Part shown: one piece after another, positions 1-12,091 of the stretch
Layout of the letters: each line of letters begins with the position of its first letter
Position numbering within the stretch: the stretch's first letter is position 1
Notes under the pieces: generated by a model
Databases searched by the model: none
Told to the model about the DNA's origin: nothing
The model's input: the letters and a program-made list of their open reading frames with translations, nothing else
Assembly: GCA_013398955.1 (NCBI GenBank)
Contig: VWPU01002071.1
Coordinates: 124,001-188,000 of the forward strand
Source of the DNA: Callaeas wilsoni
Lineage: Eukaryota; Chordata; Aves; Passeriformes; Callaeidae
Direction: 5' to 3'
DNA: 64,000 nucleotides
Position numbers and translations under genes: made by a program

Positions 1-845
1 CTAATGCAAAGCGAAGATAAGAGAATTCAGGTTTCCATCAGATCAGATTCCTTCAGATTTGGGATCCAAATTAGATACATACATATATATATATATATTC
101 TATATTAGTATTTATTTCTAAAGGCATTTTAGATCTATTTCAGTCATTACTGCTATTTTTATTAGGGGTATTTATTCATACAATTAAGAAAAATCAATAA
201 AATAATACCATGTCTGAATGTAAAGCAGGAAAACAATGTAATCATAGAAGACAGTGTCTCATGGCTTATCAGGAATATCAAATTTAGTGAGATGAATAAT
301 TCAGTATTAAATTTACATATAAATTACACTTGTAAACAACCATAATAGCAATAACTATAATTAATTGCATCAATCATAAAGGATGAGATTATATGTTTAA
401 ATAAAATAAAGACTACACCTTTAAAACACACCTGGATAATTTTACATGAAAGAACAAACAAAGACAAATTACTTTCAAAAATCTGGCAATGAAGAGAACA
501 TGTATGTACCTCACATACAAATAAATATTCCTCCTAGTGTTATAAAACTTGTTTGTAAAATATCAACAAAATAGATTAACTGTTCAAGTTTTGATCTACT
601 ATTTGCATATATATTACTATACTGTAACATCTAAGGATTTAACCATTTGTTTATGCACACTTTATTTTGAAAATGAATTTTCTTAGTAGAGTGATTTTTA
701 CTGTTTCTTAAAAAATGCAGGATGGGACTCTTTATAAAATGTCTTTTTTCCATTAAAAAATACAATAAACATGCTAGTAAAGATACATAAGTATTTTTTT
801 ATATGCATATATAATTTGCATAAAATTTTTGAAATATAAATTATG
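1..845. other. AT-rich single-copy DNA
   Basis: No gene, recognised transposon or RNA gene is visible. The sequence is strongly AT-rich, with short A and T runs and one small (AT)n tract. It looks like ordinary intergenic or intronic DNA. Confidence 0.6.
83..98. repeat. (AT)n microsatellite, about 8 units
   Basis: A pure AT dinucleotide run directly follows an ATACATAC stretch. It is short and probably weakly polymorphic. Confidence 0.8.
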
Positions 846-1200
846 AAAATATTCTAAAGCGGAATCATTAGCTGCTCTGACAATCTCATTCTAATATGCA
901 TTTGATATATAATGGATTAGGTCTAATCACTTCTTACAAGAAACTATGCATGATACCTATTCCGCAGCCCAGAGGTTGTTCCCCAGCCTCTTATTATTTA
1001 GCCATGGAGATGAGCCAGGAGATGGTGAAGATCATTTAGCACTTATCTGGTCAGCTTCAAATATCCATAGTGCCCAAGGCTGCATCCTGCCTGCCTGTCG
1101 AGATGAAATCTCAGGGATTGAAATATCCATTCCTTTTTTCTTCTGTAAGGACAGATTAGTGTATGGCCAATGAGGGAATCGTGATGTATTTGAAGAAATC

Positions 1201-1380
1201 TCAGCAAAAAAATCGAAGAACTGGACTGACAGGGCATAATGGCTGTACCTGCCTCGGGTTAAGATGCAACTTGCAATTCCAATTAGGCTTTCTGTAGTCA
1301 GTCACACTGCATGCTGTAGAGGCATCACTGCGGAGAAAAACAAGGACAATACAAAGGCATTGTATAGATAAAACTGCCAT
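1201..1380 (-). CDS. weak candidate: small secreted peptide or signal-peptide exon
   Basis: This 59-codon minus-strand frame starts at an ATG in good Kozak context (A at -3, G at +4). An in-frame upstream ATG at 1434 exists, but it would bury the leader. The N-terminus looks like a secretory signal: a short start MAVLSIQ, a hydrophobic core CLCIVLVFL, then RSDASTA with small residues at -3 and -1 before a Cys. If read to its stop, the mature part has about 35 residues and four cysteines, including its first and last residues. Alternatively, a good splice donor (CAG/GTACAG, exon end at 1249) would make it a first coding exon of about 44 codons. No family was recognised. A frame this short can arise by chance, so this is only a candidate. 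Confidence 0.17.
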   Translation of the reverse strand: MAVLSIQCLCIVLVFLRSDASTACSVTDYRKPNWNCKLHLNPRQVQPLCPVSPVLRFFC

Positions 1381-1537
1381 CTTGATATCAAATCTTGAAT
1401 ATAAGAGCAAAACATAGTCACGTAAGAACTTCATTTCACTTGAGCTTACAACTTCTGAAGAAACTCAAATATTAGAATTTGTATACAAAAATAATAAAAT
1501 AATCTTCCCCTTTACTCTTCAAAGAGCATCTGAATGA

Positions 1538-1650
1538 TGAACGTAGTCATATGCTTTAGTTTCAGGTAGCCCTGTGAGGAGCGGAGAGCTGGCCTCGGTG
1601 ATACTTAGAGGTCCTTTCTAACCTAAGATATTCCATAAATTTATGATTCT
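1538..1650 (+). mobile_element. CR1 LINE 3'-end fragment
   Basis: The fragment shows the typical final ~110 bp of an avian CR1: the GTCATATGCTTTAGTTTCAG block, GGTAGCCCTGTGAGGAGC, a degenerate 'ctcggtgatacttagaggtcc', and a tail ending in TTATGATTCT. It is 5'-truncated, as is usual for CR1. Mismatches to the CR1 pattern suggest an old copy. Confidence 0.85.
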
Positions 1651-4600
1651 ATTTCTTGACATTATGTAATGGACTTGGAGCTCTTAGAACTGACTTGCAA
1701 AAGTATTCTGAGGCTCTGGTCTGAAGTGATAAGATAATGCTCCTTGACAGAACAAATACTTGAACCATAACAGAGCATAACGAGAGAGGTAACACTCCCC
1801 ACAAACTAGATGAAAAAAGATTTTACTTTACTGGTATATACCTTTGGGTTTTTTGATGTTTGGGGTTTTATTTTCATATTTGAATGACAGTGATTTCAAA
1901 TACTTCTACTGCATAGGAATAGTTGTTTTACTTTCAAGTAGGTCCTGATCCAGGTTCACAGACAGCTACATTTAATGCTCTTGGTGTAGCTGCCGTAGTT
2001 TCCATTTATTTTCAGTGGAGTTTGTGGACTTTACTGTTGATGAGAATGGCCATGAAGATGGCTTGGTTAGAAGAGTAAATTTACTGAACAGAATAAAGTG
2101 TCTGCTGAAGAGTACTGATGGGAATGGTCTGCCAATCTGGGAACTTTAGGCCTGAGAACCGGGGCTGGGAACCAGAAACATCTTTGAAAATCTTAGCTGG
2201 CATCTTTGAAGTATAGCTGAGTACCTAGAAATCTTGCGGTACTCTTGGTAAGTACTAAAGCCAAGAAACTGCAATAGCAATTTGTGATCTGAAAAAGTGG
2301 AGACAGTGTGGTAAAATAAAATTGGTGAGATTCTGTAAAATAGGTCATGCAAGGATGCAGATGTTTGGGAGAATGTAGGAGAAAAAAACAGAAAGGTAGA
2401 AGAACATGAAAAAGTGCAAGAATCCCTGCAAGCAGAATTTCAGGAGTGGCAGGAAAGTACTGGGCTTCTCACATAGACCTATGCAACAGCAAGCACTTTG
2501 CTGAGAGCTGTTAAACAGGAAGCTCAAGATGTTTTACAATGGCTTAGAGCAGTTAAAGCAACTGTCCCTTGAAACTCATAGTCCTGAGAAAAGTCAGGGT
2601 TTAGAAACAAGTCTCAGACCCCTGGCTTTAACACAGCTGGAGCAAGGACATACACGCTCAGTCTCAGAGAGTGAGACCACTGTGAAGATACATATAATGA
2701 AAGGAGGATGATTCCAGACCTTCTGTCCCTGCCTCATGAATCTGATTCTGGCAAGAGTTTCCTACTCCTGCTTTGTTACAAGAATATCATGCAGACAGAA
2801 TAGTGTCTTTGAATACTTTCTGTTATTCTACATCTTTCTATTGTTCAAACTTCCACAACACAGTTCCTGGCTCCTACCAGAAACAAAGGCCCTTCTCTGC
2901 TACCCCAGGTCACAATGACCACTACAATCTACACTGCAGAGCAGCTAGTGGAGAAATAAAATATGGCAAAAAAAACCAGTGGCAGGGTGTTACCAAGCAG
3001 GAGCTGGAACCATTTGTCTTGATCAGAATGAGGCCAACAAAATATTTCTGGCTTTGTGCCCTATAATAGTGAAGCCCTCTTTGGGACTCACAGAAAAAGG
3101 ATATTGCTGGGGATTCTGTCAACAAGTTTCCAGTGAAGCCCAATTAAGTTGTATTTGCTTTGAATTGAAGGGTGGCAAGGTTTCCGAGCATGATTTTCAC
3201 CTTGGGAAAACTCATTTCTGGCAGCTTATACAGTCCTGTTAGATGTAATAACCATCACATTGGGCGCAACCTTAGAAATTATTCCCAGTTTTTATAGGAA
3301 CTAGAGAACATGCTCCTTTCCCACAGGGAACTGTACTCCCCAGATGTCCACATAGGTCTGCCTGCCATACATAGATGGGAAGACCTAAAAGAAATAGATA
3401 CATTTCTGGAGCAAGAGCTGGGAGCTACAAGAGATATCCTGAAGTGTCAAGGAAAGCAACAATGAATTTAGGCAACTCAGTTCCACCCTGTATTTTTCAA
3501 AAATTTGGTTATTAAAAGGGAATGCAGGCTTTACTAAATGATAAGTAGTTTTTAACATGTGTGAAAATGCTTGGAGGCATGGAGCTCACCTTGAACACTC
3601 TCTTAAAATTTGAAGTTCTTTGAGGGTTTGAGGGCTTTGGCTCAGACTAACTTAAAAATATTCAGAGCATAAATAATAATTTAAAAACTGAATCATACAT
3701 GTTTTCATCTATGTTATCAAATCCTAAAAAGTAATTTCACCTGAAGTGATATATTGAACATTTTAGTGTATAGTTGGTTTCAAAACAAGCTAGCTAATTT
3801 TTAAAATTTTGTTCATCTAAGAGGCTATTTTTATTAAAAATAGTCATAACTAATTTCACTTTTTTCGAAAAAATGTAATTATGTTTCATTTTCTGCCCCA
3901 AAGAGAAGGTAATTATAGCAAAAAAGTATTTTTGTTCATGAAGACGTTGATTCATAGTATCCTAATATGAATACAATTTATTTATTACTGAAACATACAA
4001 CTTCAGTTAGGAGTTGATAGATTTCTTTGGTTTCCAACTCGCCCTTATTAATTATTTGTGCAAAGATATGTATGGCATGTGTACTATAAAACCTGGTGAC
4101 TTGCTTATGAAAATGTAGCTTGAGGAGAAAAAAAAAAAGTTGTTGACAATTTTGCAAGTATTTGAGGTCTTAGCCTGCACTGACCAAAAAGTATTGTTTG
4201 AAAAAATGGCATGACTGCTAAGATCACAGATTTAATGAGGAGTCTAATGCTTACAGCATTCATACGCAATTTAAAAAAACTGGATTCAATTTATTAAGAT
4301 GCCCCAGGAGACTTAAAATTGTATTTGCTAGAGGATTTTCTTAAATACCAAGCTGTGAAGTGTCTGAGAAAGATAAAACAATTTTATGAGCTTTTTCATT
4401 GCGTGTTTTAACATACTCTTTGATAAATGAAAGAATGGATTTGAAGCTTAACCCTCTGTTTTCAGATGACCTCTCAGTCTAAATCACAGACTTTTGCTGC
4501 CACCTTTGTTATGTTCACCAACATTCAACCCTTTATTGTTTAGAAATTCTATGCAAAGTTCAGGAACCAAAAAAGTAGACATTAAAACTTTCTAAATCTC

Positions 4601-6395
4601 CACCTGCTTCTAGGAAGTTTTCAGACAGTTTGATCAAATTTTTCAGAAAAGGGGTTCATTCAGTGTCAGAGGGCTTAATTGATATTGTTTCCCATAAAAA
4701 TAGTCCTCGGTTTGAGAAGGTATTCAGTCTTAGTCCTTCATTTTCCTCAGCATTGTTAATAATGCTCAACAGAAACTATAACATTCCACTTGGCGTAAAA
4801 CACTGTAACTTGGGGTTTTTTGGTAAGTAGGACAAGAAATGCATACATATTGGAGTTAAAAAAATTACTTTTTAGAAGAAGCTTTATTTTATGCAAAAAA
4901 AAAAAATTACACACCTAGCCCCCATTTGTTCATATGACAACATTTATTCCTTTATTAGTCTTCAATTTAGTTTTGATAGACAAATTAAAGAGGACAGTAC
5001 AACTCTCCAAGCCCCCACTAAACTTCCATCTGTTAGAACTCTTAAGGGGGAGGTAAATTGACTGTTGGAGTATATGTGGCTCATGAGCCTGTTCAGAAAT
5101 TATCTGTGGGATAGGGAACAATATTTTAATGAGATGAACAGCTTGAAAGTATGAATATTTTCTTTCTTCTGTTTTCACAGCATTAATCTTCATCATAACT
5201 TTGACAACAGTTTTACATAGTCCTGATTTGAGTATCCTCTCTGCTCTAGAAACAAATATAATAATGTTTTTTTAATATTAGGCATAATTTTTATCTTGAG
5301 TTCTGTGCTACTTTGAATGTGTAAAAATCCTTCATATATATCCGGGTTATTCATATTTTACAAGTGAAAAGACTGAGGTGAAGGTGATATGGTTCCTAAA
5401 ATAGTGGCAAATGCATGTTAGGAACTAAAATGTAGCAGTATACCTAGTCTTCCTTGCATGGATGTACTACCATTATTTGGAATTCAAAAACTGGCACTCT
5501 AGTTGTTCAGATCCAAGACCTGAAGAAAAGCATGGCAGCCTGCATGTGAGGGAAAAATAAACTTCCCCCTGAGACCTTAGTGGAAGCCTGTATCTGTTGT
5601 GGGCATATGTATCAGTGACACTTGTCTAGCGAATGAAAACTACTTATCGATAAGAACTTCAGTATTTTGTTAAGGTATTTGTAAAACTTCCTTGACAAAT
5701 TTCTGACTCATTTGGACAGTGAAAATAGTTATGCATGATAATTTTAAGCAGTTCAGCTTCTGCTGTTGTACTTCAGTAAGAGATTTGGCTTCTTTCCCCC
5801 GTATCTTAACCATTAGAAGTATCTGATTTTAATTATCTTTTCTTTTTCAAAGAAACTGCTCCTCATATAATAGTTGGAAGTTACAATTGGTGAATACTGA
5901 CCTCACCTACATGTTGTGTACTCTATGGGATGATGTATCAATTTTAGCATGCAATCCATCCACAATACTGAGAACTATTTTGAAAAAATTGCATCAATGT
6001 GCAAGACAACATATTCAGTACTTTTCAAGGTAAATTTCAAAATGGTTAGTGTTTGTGATCATTTTTATCATTTACCTAAAATATGAAAAAAAATTGCAGG
6101 ATAAGACCAATTACGTAAAACTGAAATGGAGAAAGTTCTAAGCTGGTGATTTATGCATTATATGTCTTTCAGTTGATGCATTTCTCGATAATAGGAGACT
6201 TGATTTAGTAGCTGTGACATTTATATCGTAAAACCGAAACAGAAACTTAATTTAAAGGAAGCATTTCTAATTAAAAATCTTTTTTGTTCTGAAAATTTTA
6301 TAGATTTACACTTGTGTTGTGCAGTGTTTCATAGGAATTTTTCTCTCATGCCTCAGAGAGCTTGCTGTGTCCATTAGAATGACAGAAACAAGGAG
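1651..6395. other. unique AT-rich DNA, no gene recognised
   Basis: No confident gene or recognised repeat is visible. Around 1940-2040 a phrase resembling TCCATT..TTTCAGTGGAG recalls the symmetric motif of ancient amniote SINE or LINE tails, but it is too short to call. At 2018-2149 there is a 43-codon protein-like frame that runs into a stop; it matches no family I know. Homopolymer runs at 4129-4138 and 4896-4906 are the only simple repeats of note. Confidence 0.5.
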
Positions 6396-6399
6396 GAAA

Positions 6400-6965
6400 G
6401 GGAAACAGATGGAGGCCTAGAGAAATAAAGATGATGAAATGTTACACTACTTCATCGGAAGAATGTACTGATGCTCTTCTTTGGGAAATGATGTGTCAGA
6501 AAATGAGGAAGCAATAACAGAAGAACTAGTTTTGAAGAAGGACACTACAGTGCAGTCAAATAATTCCATTTGAAGGAGAGAGGGGACGAAACACACAGAG
6601 CTTGACAGTAGCAGTAGCAGCAGCAGCAGAAGACAAATAGACTAAAAAATGTGCAGAGTATTCAAGACAGAAAGAGAACTGTGGTGAAAAATCAGATACC
6701 AGGAAGGAATTAGGAATTATTCATTCCAATGAGAAAACTGAAGATGGAATTTAGAAAGAGAAGTGATAGCAAAAAATACTCAGGGCAAGGACATGGAGGG
6801 AAAGGGCATTATCACAGATATTGGAAGAGTGCTGTATCTGTGGATATTGCTATCTTTCATATGGAAGAAGACAAAAATTTTCTTACGGGGCTATAGGAGA
6901 AAGAGGCAGATTTTGAAAACCAGTATAAGATTATGAAATGGAAAGGAAAAGTTTGATGACCAATA
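6400..6965. other. purine-rich (AG) stretch of unknown origin
   Basis: For more than 500 bp the plus strand is dominated by A and G, with many GAA, AGA and GGA words, and holds a small CAG run. No frame is open for long and no transposon was recognised. It may be a decayed retrocopy or simply strand-biased unique DNA. Confidence 0.4.
6607..6629. repeat. (CAG)n-like trinucleotide repeat
   Basis: The run reads CAGTAGCAGTAGCAG followed by further CAG units, so it is an interrupted CAG/TAG array of about seven units. It sits in purine-rich non-coding DNA. Confidence 0.75.
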
Positions 6966-7270
6966 AAAAATAGAATATGAGGATTTTAAAATTGTGACCA
7001 AGTTGATTCTGTAGTTTTGATTTGGGGAAGTGAAGAAAAATGTGTTCAACATAAATTAGCAAAAATTTAATGTGAAAGCTCAGGGACATTTTTTAAAAGT
7101 ATCCCAATATTTTCTTAACCTGGTGAGCCTGATGCCAAATTCCTCAGAACATTCATTTGTGATTTTTAATCCTTACTGATTCAGATAGTTTCAGTTAAGT
7201 ATGCAAAAAAATTTCCTTTTTATCTTTTCATATCAGGGCCAAATTCAGCTAAAGAAAAATTATAGAATCC

Positions 7271-7291
7271 TTTTTTTTTTTTTTTTTTTTT
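7271..7291. repeat. poly-T tract (21 T)
   Basis: A pure 21-T run. Read on the minus strand it is a poly-A following the largely open minus-strand segment 8014-7298, which is why a decayed retrocopy was considered. No AATAAA lies within 35 bp upstream on that strand. Confidence 0.85.
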
Positions 7292-8034
7292 GCTTATCTA
7301 GTTATCAGTCAGTTTGGTATTCACATGTAGCAGCACCTGACAGTTCGCACCAGCCAGATACTGGTCATGTCTGACTAGTGGACAGAAGTACTGACACCTG
7401 GGGGAGATGGGTCTGTCTGTATCTTGTGATACCGTCAGATGTAGGTTAAGCAGCATCTGCCACCTCACACCTAGCTGCATCTTATCCATGTAGTCAATCA
7501 AATTCAGTGTAAATAAGTGTGAAGTCCACCAGAAGAAGTCAATACTTTGCAGTTTAGGAAGAAGATTGACCTCACCTGGATCCCAAAGTACCTTCAAGTA
7601 CCTCCAATACCTGCAAGAGAAAAAAAATCTTCTGGTAAAAAAGACACATATTTCTGGGCAGCAGGGAAGAAAGAAGCCTGTTTGTCTTGATGGTTTGTGG
7701 GCTCTGTGCTGAGGCAATTAGAGCCTTCTAGAAGAAATATATCTCCTCAGTAAACACCAAGGAGAGGGCAGGTTAGGACAGGTAGGGAGACAGTGGAAAA
7801 GGAGAGTGGCACACGACAGAGCAGACATGAGCAAAATTGAGAAAATGCTGAGAAAAGCAGGGGACAAACAAAGCCAGGACTCAGAGATGACAGCCAGCCT
7901 AAAATAACCTGTAGGAAACCACTGAAATAAGAATACCTTTTTCATATTGCTTTTCTTAAAAAAGGTTAATGTCAGCCCTCTGAGAAAAAAACCCATAAAA
8001 GTAAGAAACTTCATTTGTATGTCACCATAATAAG

Positions 8035-8135
8035 ATTTTTTTTCCTTCTATTGTGCCTTTTTTCCTCTTTTTTCTTTTTTGTCTTTTTTTTCTTTTCTTC
8101 TTTTTTTTTTTTTTTGGTCTTTTTATTTTTCTTTA
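8035..8135. repeat. 100-bp polypyrimidine tract
   Basis: The plus strand is almost pure T with some C and occasional G, including T runs of up to 17. This is low-complexity sequence. On the minus strand it is a polypurine run that could form triplex (H-DNA) structures, though its mirror symmetry is imperfect. Confidence 0.8.
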
Positions 8136-8795
8136 GGACATTAAGTCTGTGGTCTACAGACACAAATGCTTGAATTTTGGTGCTGTATTCAAATAGTCAC
8201 TCTAATATGCTGATGGTAAAGAGGTCCCAGAAAAAGACATATATTAGCTATATATTGCTTGAAAGCTTAATTGCAAGCCATAACTGATATTTGGAATGGT
8301 TGAAGGTAGTCAGACCTGCTTTTTCATTAACTGTTCACTACAGGTCACTGAGAACACATTTACCTGACTAAGTTTGTCTCTGATTTGACTAGTACAGCTG
8401 TTCCTATGCTAAAGGGACCCTTCATTCACTGCTGCCTCAGCAAAATTTGTACTGTTTTAAAGAAAATAGTTTCTCATTTTAATAGTGATTCCTACAACAA
8501 TAGGGCTGACATACCTTTCCTATTGAGTGACAATTCAGCTGATCAATCCAGAGAAAGAGAACAATTTTAAGATACTAGTGATGAGAGCACTAAAGAAAGA
8601 GAAGATTTTTTTTTAATGATAACAGCTTGAATAGCCATCCATGCAAAAGCAGAGACAGTTGTTTAAATGAAGTTAATCTTAACTTGCTTTCAAGAAGAAG
8701 GGGGAATGAATTCAAAATAAATGCCTTTCTCTTTTAACTCACTAACCATTTTCTCTAGGCCAAGTCCTTGTCTCCTCTTGTTACCTGCTGAAAAG

Positions 8796-8870
8796 TTAAA
8801 TTGCATGCAATTTAATTGCATGCCCAATTAGATAAGCAATTGTCAGTGGCTGCCATGACAATCTCATCTT
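8796..8870. promoter_or_regulatory. candidate regulatory element with 20-bp palindrome
   Basis: A perfect 20-bp palindrome at 8796-8815 centres on GCATGC, with TTAA ends and ATTGCAT (octamer-like) arms. It is followed by a second TTGCATGC, a CCAATTAGA homeodomain-type word, CAATTG, then TGTCA and TGACA half-sites (MEIS/TGIF-like) flanking TGGCTGCCA between about 8843 and 8862. The density of symmetric factor-like words in plain AT-rich DNA resembles vertebrate conserved non-coding elements. Conservation cannot be tested here. Confidence 0.3.
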
Positions 8871-8875
8871 TTTGA

Positions 8876-9475
8876 AAAGATAGTATTAAGAATCAATATA
8901 AGACAGAGATATAAAAATATGACAGAAAAAAAATATGACAGAAATATTGTCTTGGGGTGATATATATTGGCTATATATTTCTTTTATTTACAAGTTCATT
9001 CCTAGTTTATGCCCTTACAAAGCAGTATTTTGAAGTAGCATTAACAACATAGTGTGAGAAGATATTTTTTATAATGACTTAAAACTACATATAAGTTACA
9101 GACCATTTTCCTTGAGAACTCTTGTGATAAATGTATCGCAACAGAGTGGAAAACATATTCCTTTTCCTGCTGTGATTGCACATTTGTACTCTTGAGTGCA
9201 GGCACATGTATTTGCAATTTCTTCCTGACAGCTTGATTAACCTTGAAAAGTTACAAAATAAAAAAGAAAAAGGAAAAGAACTTTCATAGCTTACTTTCCA
9301 AATATACTTGAGAAAAACTACAAACCTAATAGTTTATAAATAATGCCAGTAGTTTCATTGGGTTTCTATATTCTTCCTCTTCCATAATGTATAACATTTT
9401 ATTTTATAAAATTAATTATGTCAAAATAAGAGAGTTAGAGGTTCAGAGAAATACACAGAATTTGTATTTTGGTCC
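8876..9475. other. unique AT-rich DNA
   Basis: No gene, repeat family or RNA gene was recognised. TATATATTGG-like words near 8960 echo similar words near 8248, but no larger duplication is apparent. Confidence 0.5.
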
Positions 9476-9479
9476 TTTT

Positions 9480-10245
9480 ACTTGGTGTAGGTGTCAAGGT
9501 GGTTGTGGAAGGGGCTATGTGAGTGGTTTAGGGACTTCTGTAAGGAGACACTGGGGCTTCCCTGTGCTGATCCCATCTTGTTCCAGCCAAGAGGAATGGA
9601 GCCACTGTAGGGCATGGCTGAGCCCCACACTCAAGATGGTGACACCTCAGGGAAAAGTGTGTTGAAGAAAGAGTAAAGTTCTGCCTGAGAGAGAGAAGGA
9701 AGAAAAGAAAGTGTGGGAAACAACCTTCCAAGCACTAAGGTGAGATAAGAAGGAGAGGGAGGAGGTACTCCAGGTAACAGAACAGAAAATCCTCTGCATC
9801 TCACAGAGGAAACCAGGTTGGAACATATAGATATTTCCTGAAGAAACAACAGCCCATTTGGAGCGGCAAAGTATGACAGGAAGGAATGTCAGAAAGGAAT
9901 TGTTACGGCCTGACCACACCCCCCCACTTCCCCTGCCTTGTGCCACTCAGCAGGGTGGAGAGCAGGTAGAGGAGTCAGGAATGAATAAGAAGGGTTAAGT
10001 CTAGGAAGAAGAGGTGATGTGGGGGAAGGTGTTTTAATATGTTTCTCAGTACCCAAATCTACTTTAACTGTTTGAGGGGGAAAAAAATTCCCAATGTGAG
10101 TCTATTTTGCTCGTGATGATAATTGGCAAGTGATCTCACATGAGGTTTTTCATCTTATTTTCCTATCATTTTGAGGAATAGGATGACAGAGTGTAGAGGG
10201 CATCTGTGCTGATGTCTGGCAGCTGTCCTAGTTCAGCCTACCATT
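9480..10245 (+). mobile_element. avian LTR-type retroelement segment
   Basis: The segment is clearly richer in GC than its surroundings. It follows an order I associate with a common avian LTR-retroelement end: a GTGGTTTAGGGAC block, CAAGATGGTGACACCTCAGG, GAAAGAGTAAAGTTCTGCC, a TGTTACGGCCTGACCAC block near 9900, then GGAAGGTGTTTTAATATG, the phrase TTTTGCTCGTGATGATAATT and AAGTGATCTC at about 10110-10138. A degenerate terminal part ends near 10245. Identification rests on remembered family features. The left boundary, family name and whether it is a whole LTR or LTR plus flanking internal sequence are uncertain. Open frames inside it are short. Confidence 0.5.
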
Positions 10246-12091
10246 GCCATAAATCAAGGTATCCTCTGTACTGGTGCATACTATTCATCTGGAGAAAAAT
10301 AGATTGAATAGAAGTTTTATTTAATGTTGGTCTTAGCATTTATTCTTACCATGCTTAACTGAGGCACAGTAATAGAATGCATAGACAGAACAATAAATTA
10401 TTTCCCTAAACACTTAAACTGGTAATTGAAAACTTTAATATCTTAAATATCTATATCTCCAGGGATCTTTATTTTGATAATACATAAGTGGTATGTATTG
10501 TTGTGCCAGGATTAAAAAGAGCTGTATCAAAGCACACCATAATCTAAATATAAAAAGAAGATGAAGGGGAAAGATTACACAATATCAAAAAACCAAGATA
10601 TTGTAATGAAGTGTTCAAATCAATGCAAATAATAACAATTATGCTCCTTCTGTAGTGAATTGGTTGGTTAGCTTAATTAAGTTAATGTATACAAAATGGC
10701 AAAGACCAAGTAGATTCTTATTAAACTGGAGTGTGAGAAAGTATTTAAATGTAATCAAAATTATTTGGAAAAAGGTGAAAAATATCAGTGTTCAGAGCAG
10801 AAGATGAAGACTTAAGATATTAATTCTGACGTCCACTAGAAAGAAAACAAATGTTTTATTGAATAATTACAAACAATATTTGAAAAATAAATCCTTGGCT
10901 AGGTGTCAGTTCTAGAATTTTCAACACATTTTACCAGCTACAAACAAGTTTACTCCATGACCAATTTAATTTCTCCTCTCTGAATTGTAATGTTGTCCAT
11001 GACTAGAATTTCGTATTTAAGATACTTAATAGAGGGCTTTGATAATTTTTTTTCTGCACATGAACAGCTGAAAAGTGTTGATATTTTTTCTTACATTGGA
11101 AAATGTCACACATAAAGTAGGATTTCATTATAATTGCCTGCATAGACCAAAGAAAACTAGGCCCTAAATGATGCAAGTATGCCCCCTTTCCTCCTCCACC
11201 CCAGACTACCATGTGTGTATAAATTCATTTTCTGTTTACATAGAAATTGAACTACATTCTTGAATTATGCCTGTTCAGCTTTTTCTGTTGGAAAACAATG
11301 ACACTGCACCTAAACAAAACTCAGTATTCTGTGTCCTATCTAATCCAACTGATTTTAAGAGGAAATATTCAGAAAAGTGCTATGTTACTGCATTCAGGGT
11401 TGTGGGATTAGTTGTTAGAGAAACATCTATGGTTTTCATTGGCCTCAGCACAACAGATAGATTTACTTCAGCCCACCTCTTGCTTCACAAGGCTATGTAC
11501 GTTACATTGTTGTCTGCAGTTACTGATGGTGTTAACACCTGACAAGGCCATGTAACAGATGTTCCCTATGTTTTTTGACAATTAAATAGTAGTCCGGATA
11601 TTTATGGACTGAATTTATACTGTGAACCATTAGCTCAACGTTACCCAAGGCACACTTGAGGGAAGTAATTGTGATGCACTGTAATTATATAAACAGAGAT
11701 ATTTGAAGGTATTTAAGCACTTTACTGCTGTTATCTTCTAATTTCAATGAAATTAGCAGTGATAAAAGAATTGGGTGCCAAGTTTCTTTTGTAGTGCAAT
11801 CTGATTAGTAACACCAGAAAAAAAAAAGAGAAAAAATATTTTTAAAGGCAATCATGAAAGTGTTATAACAAATAAGTATGTCCATTAGAAAATCAAAAAG
11901 CAAAACTAAACCCCAGTATTTCACTAGTTGCAAACTTTGTGGGGTTCACATTCAAATCTGTGATATGAGCTAAGAAAAAATTTTATTCCAAGCCAAACTT
12001 TGAAACTAGTGAAAGATCAGGGCAGTATCTTTCAATATAGGTTTGCCCTGCCTATAATTTTTGACACTTAGTGGAGACATCTAAAGGATAA
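10246..12091. other. unique AT-rich DNA
   Basis: Nothing beyond short A/T runs was recognised. The frame at 11267-11542 (about 90 codons on the plus strand) has no recognisable domain and is probably chance. Confidence 0.5.

Noticed and set aside
2018..2149. 43-codon protein-like frame behind a TTTATTTTCAG acceptor-like site
   Set aside because: It runs into a stop before the next donor (2247). The acceptor phrase resembles the symmetric motif of ancient SINE/LINE tails, so an exon is not supported.
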